NCBI RefSeq assembly: GCF_014764405.1
Contig: NZ_CP061725.1
Coordinates: 1,426,001 to 1,490,000, forward strand
Direction: 5' to 3'
DNA from: Micromonospora craniellae
Lineage (GTDB): Bacteria > Actinomycetota > Actinomycetes > Mycobacteriales > Micromonosporaceae
Length of the DNA: 64,000 nt
In this document: in pieces, positions 17,196-25,784 of the stretch
Layout of the letters: each line of letters begins with the position of its first letter
Numbering within the stretch: position 1 is the stretch's first letter
Notes under the pieces: generated by a model
Seen by the model: the letters and a program-made list of their open reading frames with translations, nothing else
Told to the model about the DNA's origin: nothing
Databases searched by the model: none
Position numbers and translations under genes: made by a program

Positions 17196-17470
17196 ATGAC
17201 GGGCAAGCTGGCAGAAAAGGTAGCTGTGATCACCGGGACCGGCGGCGGTCAAGGCCGGACGGCGGCCCTCCTGTTCGCGCGGGAGGGCGCGACGGTCGTG
17301 GGCTGCGATCTCAAGGCGGGCTGATCATGTCGCCGGCCACCAGCGCCATGGCCGAGGTTCCAGGACTGCTGGACTCCTTCATCGGCCACCAGATCATCAA
17401 ACGTATCGGTGAGCCGGAGGACCTTCTTCGAGGGCTGTACGGCGACCTGAACGAGGTCTTCGCGCCGTGA
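17196..17470 (+). pseudogene. SDR remnant (N- and C-terminal pieces only)
   Basis: From the ATG at 17196 the reading gives KVAVITGTGGGQGRTAALLF, the Rossmann GxxxGxG start of a short-chain dehydrogenase, then stops after 42 residues at 17324. A second open stretch from 17327 to 17470, in another frame, ends GHQIIKRIGEPEDLLRG, matching the C-terminal R-x-GEPED segment of the same family. The ~150 middle residues with the YxxxK catalytic pair are missing. This is an internally deleted, frame-shifted gene between the RiPP operon and the hydrolase. Confidence 0.7.
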
Positions 17471-17484
17471 GGTAACGTCGTCCC

Positions 17485-18618
17485 GTGTCCGAAACAGCCG
17501 TCGTGTTCGTACACGGTTTCCTGTCCTCAGCCGACACCTGGGCGGCATTCGTCCGACTTGCCGCCCAGGACGACGATCTGACCGGCCTTCACGTGCACAC
17601 CTTCGGGTACGAATCGCCGTTGGTCTCGCTCAATCCGCTGCGCCGGATACCGCACATCGACGACATCGCCGACGACCTACGCACCTACCTGTCCCAGGAC
17701 CTGGCCGACCACTCCCGCCTGGCGCTCGTCTCGCACAGCCAGGGCGGGCTGGTGGTCCAGCGGGCACTGGCCCGGATGCTCGCCGACAACCCCGGCGAAC
17801 TCGACCGCCTCCGCCTGGTGCTCATGTACGCCTGCCCGAACGCCGGTTCGGACCTGGCCCTGCCGTTGCGCCGCACCTTCCTGCGCCGGCACCCCCAGGA
17901 GGCGGACCTGCGTCCGTTGCGCGCCACCGTGTTGGACGCCCAACGGGTGGTGCTCCGCCAGATCGTCCACGCGCCGCAGCCGACCATCCGGGTCAAGGTC
18001 TACGCCGGCGCCAGCGACGGCGTGGTCCCGCCCGCATCGGCCCGCAGCGTCTTCCCGGACGCGGGTGTGCTGCCCGGCGACCACTTCTCCATCATCCAGC
18101 CGGATTCCCTCGAACATCGCTCCTATGTGGTGCTACGACGGGCTCTGCTCGCTCTCGACGATCCCGCGCTCCCCGCCGATGCCACCGCGGACGCCCCAGC
18201 CGCCACGACGAGCTTGTCGCCACCGGCCCCCGTCACACCGCCACCGGCCACGGTGTCGTCGGCCGGAGGCCAGACGGTCGCCGGCCGCCCGGCAAAGCCG
18301 GAACAGGCCGCCGGCCCGAAGGCGGAGCCGACCGGCGACGAGTACGCCGAGCTGGTCCGGCTGCTGCTCGACCTGCCACACATCCACGATCCGTCGTTCC
18401 GCCAGCAGCTCTACACGCTGTTGCCCGGGCCGGTGCAGGAGCAGTTGCCGCGCAGCCCGGTGGCCCGGTTGGAGCTGATCGGGATGCTGAGCATGCTGTG
18501 GCGCTACCGCCACCTGGATAGCTGGCGGGCCCTCGGCGCAGGTCTCGAAGCGCTCGTTCCCGATCACCCGGCCACCGTCACCCTGCTCGCGCGACTCGAC
18601 GCACTCGCCCGGCCCTGA
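17485..18618 (+). CDS. Alpha/beta hydrolase with C-terminal EAD-like domain (candidate effector)
   Basis: A 377-residue protein with a GTG start. Residues 1-220 form an alpha/beta hydrolase: FVHGFLSSADTW (oxyanion loop), VSHSQGGLV with the nucleophile serine, and a late Asp/His pair (GASDGVVPP, GDHFSI). A ~55-residue Pro/Ala linker leads to a C-terminal helical domain, ELVRLLLDLPHIHDPSFRQQ onward, that resembles the N-terminal domain of the VMAP-like protein at 8268 (E-L-V-x-x-L-x-x-x-P and a matching R-x-Q). Matching EADs recruit effectors to VMAP proteins in described conflict systems, so I infer that this lipase- or esterase-like enzyme is the effector. Its substrate is unknown. Confidence 0.75.
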   Translation: MSETAVVFVHGFLSSADTWAAFVRLAAQDDDLTGLHVHTFGYESPLVSLNPLRRIPHIDDIADDLRTYLSQDLADHSRLALVSHSQGGLVVQRALARMLADNPGELDRLRLVLMYACPNAGSDLALPLRRTFLRRHPQEADLRPLRATVLDAQRVVLRQIVHAPQPTIRVKVYAGASDGVVPPASARSVFPDAGVLPGDHFSIIQPDSLEHRSYVVLRRALLALDDPALPADATADAPAATTSLSPPAPVTPPPATVSSAGGQTVAGRPAKPEQAAGPKAEPTGDEYAELVRLLLDLPHIHDPSFRQQLYTLLPGPVQEQLPRSPVARLELIGMLSMLWRYRHLDSWRALGAGLEALVPDHPATVTLLARLDALARP

Positions 18619-18651
18619 GCCGACCACGGTCGGGCGAGCGGGTCTTGCGGG

Positions 18652-19995
18652 CTACGGCAGCCAGTCCGGGCGCAGCGGGTAGCCGTTGACCGCGTCCGGG
18701 CCGTTGCGCGTGGCCAGTACCTGATGCAGCTGGATACCGTTGCGCTCGAACGCGAGCCGCGAGCCGGCCATGTAGAGCCCCCACACCCGGGCCGTGCCGC
18801 CGCCCACCTCACCGACGCAGAAGTCCCAGTGCTCCACCAGGTTGCGGCACCACGCCGCCAGCGTCAGCGCGTAGTGCTGGCGCAGGTTCTCCTCGTGGTG
18901 CACCTCCAGCCCCACGTCGTGCAACTCGCTGATCACCCGCCCGGGACCGGCCAGTTCGCCGTCCGGGAAGACGTACCGGTCGATGAAGGCGCCCGAGCGG
19001 TGCGGCGCCCGGTTGTCGGCCCGGGTGATGCAGTGGTTGAGCAGCCGCCCCTGCGGTCGCAGCCGGTCCCGCAGGAAGGCGAAGTACACCGGGTAGTTGC
19101 GCACCCCGATGTGCTCGGTCAAACCGATCGAGGAGACCGCGTCGAACTCCTGCCGGGGTGCGTCACGGTAGTCCAGGTGTCGCACCTCGGCCAGCCCGGT
19201 CAGCCCCTCGCGCGCGATCGCCGCCTGCGCCCACTGCGCCTGCGCCCGGGACAGGGTCACCCCGAGGGCCTTGACGCCGTACTCGCGGGCCGCGTGCCGC
19301 ACCATGCCGCCCCAGCCGCAGCCCACGTCCAGCAGCCGCATCCCCGGACGCAGCGCGAGCTTGGCGGCGACCAGGTCGTACTTGCTCGCCTGGGCCTGCT
19401 CCAGGCTGTCGTCGGGGCTGCGGAAGACCGCGCAGGTGTACGTCATCGACGGCCCCAGCACCTTCTCGTAGAAGGCGTTGGAGACGTCGTAATGGTGGCT
19501 GATCGCAGTGCTGTCCCGCACCCGGGAGTGCCGCAGGCCGCCCACGACCCGCTTCCAGCGGGGCAGCGCCTCCTGCGGCGGCGCCGGTGGCGGCAGCAGC
19601 CGCTCCCAGCCCAGCCCGCGCGCCAGCGCCAGCCCCTCGGCCACCGTGGGTGTGCGTACCCGCAGCTCGTCCTTGAGCACCCGCAACGCGTCGTACGGGT
19701 CGCCCGGGTGCACCCCCTCCAGAGCCAGGTCCCCGCTGACGTACGCCCGTGCCATGCCCAGGTCGCCGGGGGCCGTGAGCAGGTACGACAGTCCCCGCTC
19801 GGATCGGATCGACAGGGTGATCCCGGCGTCGGCCGGACCGAGTCGACTGCCGTCGTACCCGGTGACCCGGACCGGCAGCGGTCCTGCGGTGAGCGCCCGG
19901 ACCACGTCCGCGACGCTCGGCGCACGTCGCCCGTTCCCGGGGGGCGGTGAGGCGGAAGCGCCGGCCGCTCCCTGCTCTCGATCGATGAGGCTCAT
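18652..19995 (-). CDS. SAM-dependent fatty-acyl methyltransferase (TmsB/BfaA-like)
   Basis: A 447-residue member of the cyclopropane-fatty-acid synthase family. ISHHYDVSNAFYEKVLG and MTYTCAVF are family signatures, and LLDVGCGWGGM near residue 220 is the SAM-binding loop. The N-terminal domain is the lipid-binding extension seen in this family. It lies 22 bases downstream of a FAD-linked oxidoreductase. This two-gene arrangement is that of the enzymes that methylate oleoyl phospholipids to 10-methylene and then reduce them to 10-methylstearoyl (tuberculostearic) chains. 10-Methyl branched acids are known in Micromonosporaceae. A plain cyclopropane synthase is the alternative, but the neighbour makes the 10-methyl pathway more likely. 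Confidence 0.82.
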   Translation of the reverse strand: MSLIDREQGAAGASASPPPGNGRRAPSVADVVRALTAGPLPVRVTGYDGSRLGPADAGITLSIRSERGLSYLLTAPGDLGMARAYVSGDLALEGVHPGDPYDALRVLKDELRVRTPTVAEGLALARGLGWERLLPPPAPPQEALPRWKRVVGGLRHSRVRDSTAISHHYDVSNAFYEKVLGPSMTYTCAVFRSPDDSLEQAQASKYDLVAAKLALRPGMRLLDVGCGWGGMVRHAAREYGVKALGVTLSRAQAQWAQAAIAREGLTGLAEVRHLDYRDAPRQEFDAVSSIGLTEHIGVRNYPVYFAFLRDRLRPQGRLLNHCITRADNRAPHRSGAFIDRYVFPDGELAGPGRVISELHDVGLEVHHEENLRQHYALTLAAWCRNLVEHWDFCVGEVGGGTARVWGLYMAGSRLAFERNGIQLHQVLATRNGPDAVNGYPLRPDWLP

Positions 19996-20009
19996 GCCAG
20001 CACTCCGCT
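19991..20009. repeat. Short start-codon-associated repeat, copy A
   Basis: AGCGGAGTGCTGGCATGAG on the minus strand contains the ATG of the methyltransferase gene. The same 19 bases with one change occur at 35222-35240, again ending at the start codon of the second gene of a pair. Confidence 0.6.
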
Positions 20010-20017
20010 TCGCTCGC

Positions 20018-21400
20018 TCATGCGCGCGCTACCGCCTTCTCGTACAGTCCGGTGAGCCGATGCTCCGGGTCGTACCGGTCCCGCACGACGCGCCACGTGT
20101 CGCCGCCGTAGAGCCGGTCGAACGAATCCCGGTCGTAGTACGCGTCGGAGTAGAGCGACTTGTGCCCGCCCGCCTCCGACACCGCGCGCTCGATCTCCCG
20201 GTTGACGTCGCCGTCGGCGGCACCCTCGGCGATCGGCACGCTCCCCCAGAACCCGATGTTGACGTAGTCCTGCCCCGGCCGGAGCGGGTACAGCGGCCAG
20301 GACCGGGCGGATCCCCTGCCCGCCGGCTCACGCAGCCGCAGCGGGCACAACCACACCGGCGTCATCCCCACCCGACGGGCGAACCAGCGCAGGAAGTCGG
20401 CGGTGCGCTCCAGCGGGATCTCCACGTCCTGCACCACGCGTTCCCGGGCCGGCTGGCCGCGCCACCTGTCGATCCGGGCTGCCACCTGGTGCCGGTACTC
20501 CAGCCGCACGATGCGGTGGTAGACGTCGCTGCGCCGCCACCGGGCCGGCCACACCCGTCGCACCAGCGGATGCTGTGCGCCGAACGCCGCCGAGCACCAG
20601 AACCAGTCGGTGTCCCAGCGCCACAGGTAGTCGTGGGTGGTCAGCGTGTCGTGCGGGAGCCGGCGCAGCGACCGGTAGTAGATGTCCTGGCCGGTGTAGT
20701 CGGAGGCCCGGCGCGCGTCGTCGGTGAAACGGGCCAGCACCAGGTACGCCTCGCCGGGGCTGAACATCACCCCGTCCATCGCGTCGACGCCCTCCCCCGC
20801 CCAGGCGCGGGCGGCGGTGATCTCGCCGATCGCCTCGGTCAACGCGGTCAGGTCGGTGAACCGCACGTTGCGCAGCGCCACGTGCCGCCGGACCGGTTGC
20901 AGCGCGATGCGCAGCCGGGTGGCGTAGCCGAGGCTGCCCAGCGAGTTGGGGAAGGCGGCGAAGAGGTCGGCGTGCTCGCCCTCCGGCCGGGCGGTGACCA
21001 GTTCGCCGGCCCCGGTGAACACGTCCATCTCGGTCACCGACTCGTGCGGCAGGCCGTTGCGGAACGACGTCGACTCGATGCCGAGCCCGGTTACCGCCCC
21101 GCCGAGGGTGATGGTGCGTAGCTGCGGCACCACCAGCGGCATCAGGGCGTACGGCAGGGTCGCCTCGACCAGCCGCTCATAGGTGCACATGCCCTGCACG
21201 TCGGCGGTGCGGGCGGCCGGGTCGACGTGCAGAACGCCACCGAGCCCACTGACGTCCAGGCCCGGCGCGCGCGGGACGTTGCGCGGGCGGAACAGGTTGG
21301 AGGTCCGCTTGGCCAGCCGCACCGGCCGACCCGGTGGCACCGCCGCGTACGACCGTCGCAGCTGAGCCACCGCCACGTCATGATCACGCAAAGCGAGCAT
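20018..21400 (-). CDS. FAD-linked reductase for 10-methyl fatty acids (TmsA/BfaB-like)
   Basis: A 460-residue FAD_binding_4 protein, similar in layout to delta-24 sterol reductases. The FAD domain is seen in LVVPQLRTITLGGAVTGLGI near residue 85-105; the C-terminal domain contains DYVNIGFWG and ends in a Tyr-rich segment (SLYSDAYYDRDSFDRLYGG). In the 10-methyl fatty acid pathway the FAD enzyme reduces the 10-methylene intermediate made by the partner methyltransferase. It is the first gene of the pair and starts 101 bases from the divergent lectin gene. A sequence common to the 35222 region overlaps the junction with the next gene. Confidence 0.82.
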   Translation of the reverse strand: MLALRDHDVAVAQLRRSYAAVPPGRPVRLAKRTSNLFRPRNVPRAPGLDVSGLGGVLHVDPAARTADVQGMCTYERLVEATLPYALMPLVVPQLRTITLGGAVTGLGIESTSFRNGLPHESVTEMDVFTGAGELVTARPEGEHADLFAAFPNSLGSLGYATRLRIALQPVRRHVALRNVRFTDLTALTEAIGEITAARAWAGEGVDAMDGVMFSPGEAYLVLARFTDDARRASDYTGQDIYYRSLRRLPHDTLTTHDYLWRWDTDWFWCSAAFGAQHPLVRRVWPARWRRSDVYHRIVRLEYRHQVAARIDRWRGQPARERVVQDVEIPLERTADFLRWFARRVGMTPVWLCPLRLREPAGRGSARSWPLYPLRPGQDYVNIGFWGSVPIAEGAADGDVNREIERAVSEAGGHKSLYSDAYYDRDSFDRLYGGDTWRVVRDRYDPEHRLTGLYEKAVARA

Positions 21401-21501
21401 GTGGTCACTTTACGCGTCGGCGGTGCCACCGGCGGGCCGTCCACGCGAGAGTTACCGCACCTGCGATGGCGTACCGGCCGGGGGTGGGCCAGGATGCCGG
21501 C

Positions 21502-22206
21502 ATGTCGGAAACCGATGGATCGGGCACCGTCTACGGCACCCGCCGTTCCGGACCGCCCCGGGACCCGGTGCTGCTGGTCGCCGCTGCGGTCGGGCTGGCC
21601 GGCGTACTGGCCGGGGTGCTGTTCGCCACCGGCCTGCTCGGTGGCGGTGACGATCCGCCACCGACCCCGGTCGCCGGCAGCCCGACGTCGGCCGCGCCGA
21701 GCCCGAGCGAGAGCTTCACGCCACAGACCGTCGAGAGCCCCGAACCGACGTCGACGCCGACCCCGTCGCCCACGCCCGCCGAGCCCGACCCGAACACCGG
21801 GCCGAAGGTGCTCCGGGGCGTCGGCTCCGGCCTCTGCCTCGGGCTGGACGGCGACGGCGAGCGTGCGGTGGCGAAGCTGGCCGGCTGCACCGGCGGACCG
21901 GAGCAGCAGTGGGTGGTCAACCCGTTCGGCCCGGACACGGTGACACTGACCAACGGCGCCCACAACCAGTGTCTCGACGTGGAGGGCCGCAGCGGCGACG
22001 ACGGTGCCCGGTTGCAGCAGTTCGGCTGCCACGGCGAGGACAACCAGCAGTGGCGTCTCCAGCCCACCGGCGACGGCACCGTACTGGTGGTGGCCGTACA
22101 CAGCGGCAAGTGCGCCCAGGTCCGCGACGGTGGCGGCGAGGCCGGCACCGACGTCGTCCAGGCCCCGTGCGACGGCAACCCGGCGCAGCGCTGGGCGCCG
22201 CAGTGA
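21502..22206 (+). CDS. Membrane-anchored ricin-type (beta-trefoil) lectin
   Basis: A 234-residue protein. A short cytoplasmic start is followed by one strong helix (LLVAAAVGLAGVLAGVLFATG), a ~60-residue Pro/Ser/Thr-rich spacer, and a ~125-residue beta-trefoil with three QxW motifs (QQW, QQW, QRW) and paired cysteines (LCLGLDG/AGC, QCLDVEG/FGC, KCAQV/APC). These are the classic RICIN repeats that bind galactose, xylose or other sugars. The lectin would face outside the cell. It stands alone; its TGA stop lies at the edge of a palindromic repeat. Confidence 0.85.
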   Translation: MSETDGSGTVYGTRRSGPPRDPVLLVAAAVGLAGVLAGVLFATGLLGGGDDPPPTPVAGSPTSAAPSPSESFTPQTVESPEPTSTPTPSPTPAEPDPNTGPKVLRGVGSGLCLGLDGDGERAVAKLAGCTGGPEQQWVVNPFGPDTVTLTNGAHNQCLDVEGRSGDDGARLQQFGCHGEDNQQWRLQPTGDGTVLVVAVHSGKCAQVRDGGGEAGTDVVQAPCDGNPAQRWAPQ

Positions 22207-22257
22207 AAGGAAGGGCCCCCTGCTAACGCCTGCGGTATAGCAGGGGTCCCCTGCTAA
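22204..22257. repeat. Palindromic repeat, copy 2 (IS at its edge)
   Basis: This stretch carries the AAGGAAGGGCCCCCTGCTA left arm, a loop ACGCCTGCGG, and a right arm TAGCAGGGGTCCC that is less exact. The lectin stop codon overlaps its left end. The IS5-family element begins right after its last TAA, which is duplicated on the other side of the element. Confidence 0.75.
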
Positions 22258-23281
22258 GAGACCGTCGGGTAACCAGGTGACTACGTGGCGATAAGTCGTT
22301 CAGCGTTGATACGTCGGGCGGCTTCGCGTTCGGTAGTGTTGCTCCACCGGACCGCCTGCCCGGCCAGACGTATCGTCATGAGTCGAATCATCGCTACCTT
22401 GATCATGGCCTCAGAGTTGACGGTCAACCGCTCGTAGTCCCGGGCCAGACGCCGATTACGTACCAGCCAGCCGAACGTCCTCTCCACCACCCACCTACGC
22501 GGCAGGACCTTGAAGCCCTTGACATCGTCGGTGCGCTCGACGATCTCCAGCAGGATTCCGAGCTTGTCCTTTGCCCAGCTCAACAGGCTGGAGTCGATGC
22601 TGTTGGCGTAGCCGCCGTCGGCCCACACCAGCGCGACGGTGGCGAATGCCTCGGCCAGTCGTTGCAGGATCCGCCGGCCTCCAGGACGGTCGTTGACGGA
22701 GGCGGAGGTGACCATCACCACCAGGATCAACCCCATCGTGTCGACAACCAGATGCCGCTTACGGCCTGTCGTCTTCTTGCCCATATCGAACCCACGGCAT
22801 TCGCCACCCTCGCTGGATTTGATCGACTGGGCGTCCAACACCGCCGCGGTCGGCTCCGGCCCACGACCCGCCGCCACCCGTACCTGCCGGCGAAGCTCGT
22901 CGTGGATCGCATCCCACGTCCCGTTTCTACGCCAAGCGGTGAACCAGCGATGCGCCGCATCCGGCGGCGCCAGATCACGCGGCATCATTCGCCACGCACA
23001 GCCCGACCGCAGCACGTAGAAGATCGAGTCGAGGATCAGCCGGTCGTCCCACTTACGGGGCCGGCCGCCTCTACGCAGGTCACGCACCGGCATGAGAGGG
23101 GCCAGGATCGCCCACATCGCGTCGGTCAAGCTCGACGGATAGCATGAGCGGGCGTCATCCCCGCCAAGGTCTACGTTGCACACACAACCCGATCATGGCG
23201 GGGATGACCTATTTGTCGAGCGTCCCGCATCGACGTGTCTCGCCGTCACACAACGCCCCGAGCCGGTTACCCGACGGTCTC
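22258..23281 (-). mobile_element. Complete IS5-family insertion sequence (1024 bp)
   Basis: The ends carry 17-bp perfect inverted repeats GAGACCGTCGGGTAACC (22258-22274 and its complement 23265-23281). The flanks are a TAA direct repeat (22255-22257 and 23282-23284), a TNA-type target duplication expected for several IS5 subgroups. A single transposase gene fills the element. Boundaries, ends and gene are intact, so the insertion looks recent. Confidence 0.9.
22281..23183 (-). CDS. IS5-family DDE transposase
   Basis: A 300-residue transposase in one open frame. The N-terminal DUF4096-like helix-turn-helix (YPSSLTDAMWAILAPLMP) is followed by the DDE catalytic core: DAQSIKSSEGG (first D), WADGGYAN (second D), and WVVERTFGWLVRNRRLARDYE, which carries the YREK-like E. 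There is no programmed frameshift, unlike many two-frame IS5 members. The GTG start is at 23183. Confidence 0.92.
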   Translation of the reverse strand: MCNVDLGGDDARSCYPSSLTDAMWAILAPLMPVRDLRRGGRPRKWDDRLILDSIFYVLRSGCAWRMMPRDLAPPDAAHRWFTAWRRNGTWDAIHDELRRQVRVAAGRGPEPTAAVLDAQSIKSSEGGECRGFDMGKKTTGRKRHLVVDTMGLILVVMVTSASVNDRPGGRRILQRLAEAFATVALVWADGGYANSIDSSLLSWAKDKLGILLEIVERTDDVKGFKVLPRRWVVERTFGWLVRNRRLARDYERLTVNSEAMIKVAMIRLMTIRLAGQAVRWSNTTEREAARRINAERLIAT

Positions 23282-23292
23282 TAACAGTTCCC

Positions 23293-23348
23293 GGACAGCG
23301 GGTGCCGGGCGGCGGGTGCCGGACAGCGGGTGCCGGGCGGCGGGTGCG
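23293..23348. repeat. 28-bp tandem duplication beside the IS
   Basis: The unit starting GGACAGCGGGTGCCGGGC is present twice in direct tandem (23293-23320, 23321-23348) with one mismatch at the end. It lies between the right end of the IS and the stop of the DinB-like gene. Confidence 0.75.
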
Positions 23349-23357
23349 GGCAGGGCG

Positions 23358-23819
23358 TCAGGTATGCAGCGCCCGCAACTCGGCCAGGTGTCGGGGCAGG
23401 TGGACGCGGGTGTGCAGGTCGATGATGCGGCCCCACGGCAACGGCTCGTCGACGACGAGGTCGAAGCCCTCGCGCAGGTGCGTCTCCACCGGTGTGTCGG
23501 CTCCCGCGCCGAGCCGGGCGACCAGGGCGAGCAGGCGGTCGCTGCTGAGCCGGAGCCGGACGGCCAGCCCGTCCAGGCCACCGGCCTCGGCGGTCAGCGC
23601 GTCCAGTTCCGGCCGGTGGATCTCGTCCAGCTCGTAGAAGGCGTACGGGGAGCCGGCCAGCATTGCCTCGGTGGCCTCGCTCATCAACTCGTCGCTGGTG
23701 AGCAGGTGCGCCACGATCTGCTCGGCGCTGTAGCGCCCGGGTGGCAGCGGCCCGAACCCGCCCGCGTCGACCTCGGCCAGCAGCGTGTCGTACGCCCGCC
23801 GCAGCCCGTCGGCCTCCAC
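23358..23819 (-). CDS. DinB-like four-helix protein, third gene of AAA-VWA operon
   Basis: A 153-residue protein with the GTG start at 23819, only 10 bases after the VWA gene stops. Helical throughout. YSAEQIVAHLLTSDELMSEA and the final HTRVHLPRHLAELRAL have the paired-histidine layout of DinB/YfiT and mycothiol-dependent maleylpyruvate isomerase-type bundles, which bind a metal. Its role with the AAA and VWA genes is unknown; the tight spacing implies shared translation. Confidence 0.65.
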   Translation of the reverse strand: MEADGLRRAYDTLLAEVDAGGFGPLPPGRYSAEQIVAHLLTSDELMSEATEAMLAGSPYAFYELDEIHRPELDALTAEAGGLDGLAVRLRLSSDRLLALVARLGAGADTPVETHLREGFDLVVDEPLPWGRIIDLHTRVHLPRHLAELRALHT

Positions 23820-23829
23820 CCGACCGAGC

Positions 23830-25782
23830 CTAGCGGCGACCGCGCCGTGACCGCAGGTAGTCGCTGACCACGTACTCGCCGAGGTCCTCGGTGTCCGGGG
23901 TGAAGACCCGGCCGCCGCTGCGGCGGGCCACCGCGTCGACGAAGCGGCGCAGCCCCGGATCGTCACCGAGCATGAACAGGTTCAGCGTCGCCCCGTACCG
24001 GCCGAGCCGGTCCACCTCGCGGATGGTCGCCTCGACGGTCTCCGGCAACGACGGCCAGTGGAACACCGCCTCGCCGTCGGCCGGGTCCAGGTGGGCGGTG
24101 GGCTCGCCGTCGGTGACCACCAGCACCACAGGTTCGGCGTCCGGATAACGGCGCAGGTGCCGGCCGGCGAGCCGCAGGGCGTGTTGCAGGTTGGTGCCCT
24201 GGGTCAGGTCCGGCTCGACTGCGGCCAACTCCTGCTGCGTCAACGTCGCCGCCCGGCGGCCGAACCCGATGATCTGGAGGGCGTCCTGCGGGAACCGGGT
24301 CGCCATCAGGTGGGCCAGGGCCAGGCCGGTCTGCTTCATCGGGCCCCATCGGCCCTGCGAGATCATCGAGTACGACAGGTCCACGCAGAGCGCCACCGCC
24401 GCCGAGGCCCGCCGCTCGGTCTCGACCACCTCGAAGTCCTCGACGGCCAGTTGCACCGGCACGCCGGGCCCGGCCCGGCGCACCGCGCGGGTCAGCGTCC
24501 GCACCACGTCGATGGGCTGCTCGTCGCCGTACTCCCAGGGCCGGGACGCACCGGTCACCTCGCCGGCCGCACCGGCCGACCGCAGGTCGTGCTGCCCCCG
24601 GGGACCGGCGGTCAACTCGGCGAAAACCTGCCGCAGTGCGGTGCCGCCGAGGCGGCGAAGCGCCTTCGGGCTCAGCGTCAGCCCCTCCGCGTCGCGGGTC
24701 ACCCAGCCCTGCCGACGCAGCTCCCGCTCCAGTTCCCGGAGCCGGCGTACGTCGTCGGCGGCGTCCCGGCCGAGGGTACGGGCCACCGACTCGACGTCGA
24801 TGTCGTCCAGGGTCGCCCCCGGGTACTCCTGACCCAACTGGTCCAGCAGGTCGTCCAGCTCGGCGATCTCGTCCAGCGCCCCGGTCGCCTCGCCGTAGCC
24901 GAGCGGTTGCTCGCCCCGCATCCGCTCGCCCCGGCCCCAACGCAGGTCGGGGCGCAGCGCCCGCAGGTTGCTCTCCAGGTCGGCCAACTCCCCGGCCAGC
25001 CGGTCGCCGAGCGACTGGCGCATCAGGCCGGCGAGTTCCTCCCGCTGCCGGTCGGAGAGCGAGTTCATCAGCCGTTGCCCGGCCGCCGCCCGGCGGGCCA
25101 GCAGGTCGATCAGCTCGTCGACGTCGGTAGGCCGTTCGGGGAAGAAGTCGCCGTGCCGGCGCATGAACTCGGCGAACGCGTCGGTGGTGTCCTCCGCGCG
25201 GGCGTGCCGGGCCAACAGGGCGTTCAGGTCCCGCATCATCGCGGCCAGCCGCTCCTGCACGGCCGGGTCGGCCGCAGCCCGGGCGGAGGAACGCAGTCCG
25301 GCGAAACGCTGGCCGAGCACGTCGTTCCGCAACCCGTCGAGGATCCGCTGGTACGCCTGCCGGGCCTCCTCGCTGGCCCACCGGTAGTCGGCGAGTTCCC
25401 GCACCGCCTGGGCGGTGGATCGGGGCAGGTTGTCCAGCATCGCCTCGGCGAACCGGGCCGCCTCGTCCGGGCGGCCGGACAACTCGTCCCGCTCGGCGGC
25501 GAGCGCCTGGTCCAGCAGGGCCTGTGCCCGGGTCACCGCGCCGTCCAGGTCACCCCGGCGCAACGCCTCCCGCCGCAGCCGGCGGGCCCGGGCGGTCAGC
25601 GCGTCCAGCCCACCCCGCTCCTGCGGCCCTCGGCGCAGCAGCTCCCGCAGCGCGTCCCGCAGGCTGCCGCCGGCCAGCACCTCCTGGCCGACCTGGTCCA
25701 CCGCGGCCTGCACGTCGTACGGCGGTGCCAGCGGGTCGGGGCCACCCCGCCACTGCCCGTACCGGAACCGGTTGCCCGCCAT
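23830..25782 (-). CDS. VWA-domain protein paired with chelatase-like AAA ATPase
   Basis: A 650-residue protein. The N-terminal ~440 residues are charged and predicted helical (many Arg/Asp/Glu-rich stretches such as RRLRELERELRRQG). The C-terminal ~190 residues form a von Willebrand A domain with the MIDAS motif DLSYSM near residue 465 and a later T/D pair (VVTDGEPTA). The start follows the AAA stop by two bases, so translation is coupled. ChlI/ChlD-like AAA+VWA pairs act as metal chelatases or protein-remodelling machines; the absence of a chelatase catalytic subunit favours remodelling. Confidence 0.82.
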   Translation of the reverse strand: MAGNRFRYGQWRGGPDPLAPPYDVQAAVDQVGQEVLAGGSLRDALRELLRRGPQERGGLDALTARARRLRREALRRGDLDGAVTRAQALLDQALAAERDELSGRPDEAARFAEAMLDNLPRSTAQAVRELADYRWASEEARQAYQRILDGLRNDVLGQRFAGLRSSARAAADPAVQERLAAMMRDLNALLARHARAEDTTDAFAEFMRRHGDFFPERPTDVDELIDLLARRAAAGQRLMNSLSDRQREELAGLMRQSLGDRLAGELADLESNLRALRPDLRWGRGERMRGEQPLGYGEATGALDEIAELDDLLDQLGQEYPGATLDDIDVESVARTLGRDAADDVRRLRELERELRRQGWVTRDAEGLTLSPKALRRLGGTALRQVFAELTAGPRGQHDLRSAGAAGEVTGASRPWEYGDEQPIDVVRTLTRAVRRAGPGVPVQLAVEDFEVVETERRASAAVALCVDLSYSMISQGRWGPMKQTGLALAHLMATRFPQDALQIIGFGRRAATLTQQELAAVEPDLTQGTNLQHALRLAGRHLRRYPDAEPVVLVVTDGEPTAHLDPADGEAVFHWPSLPETVEATIREVDRLGRYGATLNLFMLGDDPGLRRFVDAVARRSGGRVFTPDTEDLGEYVVSDYLRSRRGRR

Positions 25783-25784
25783 GG

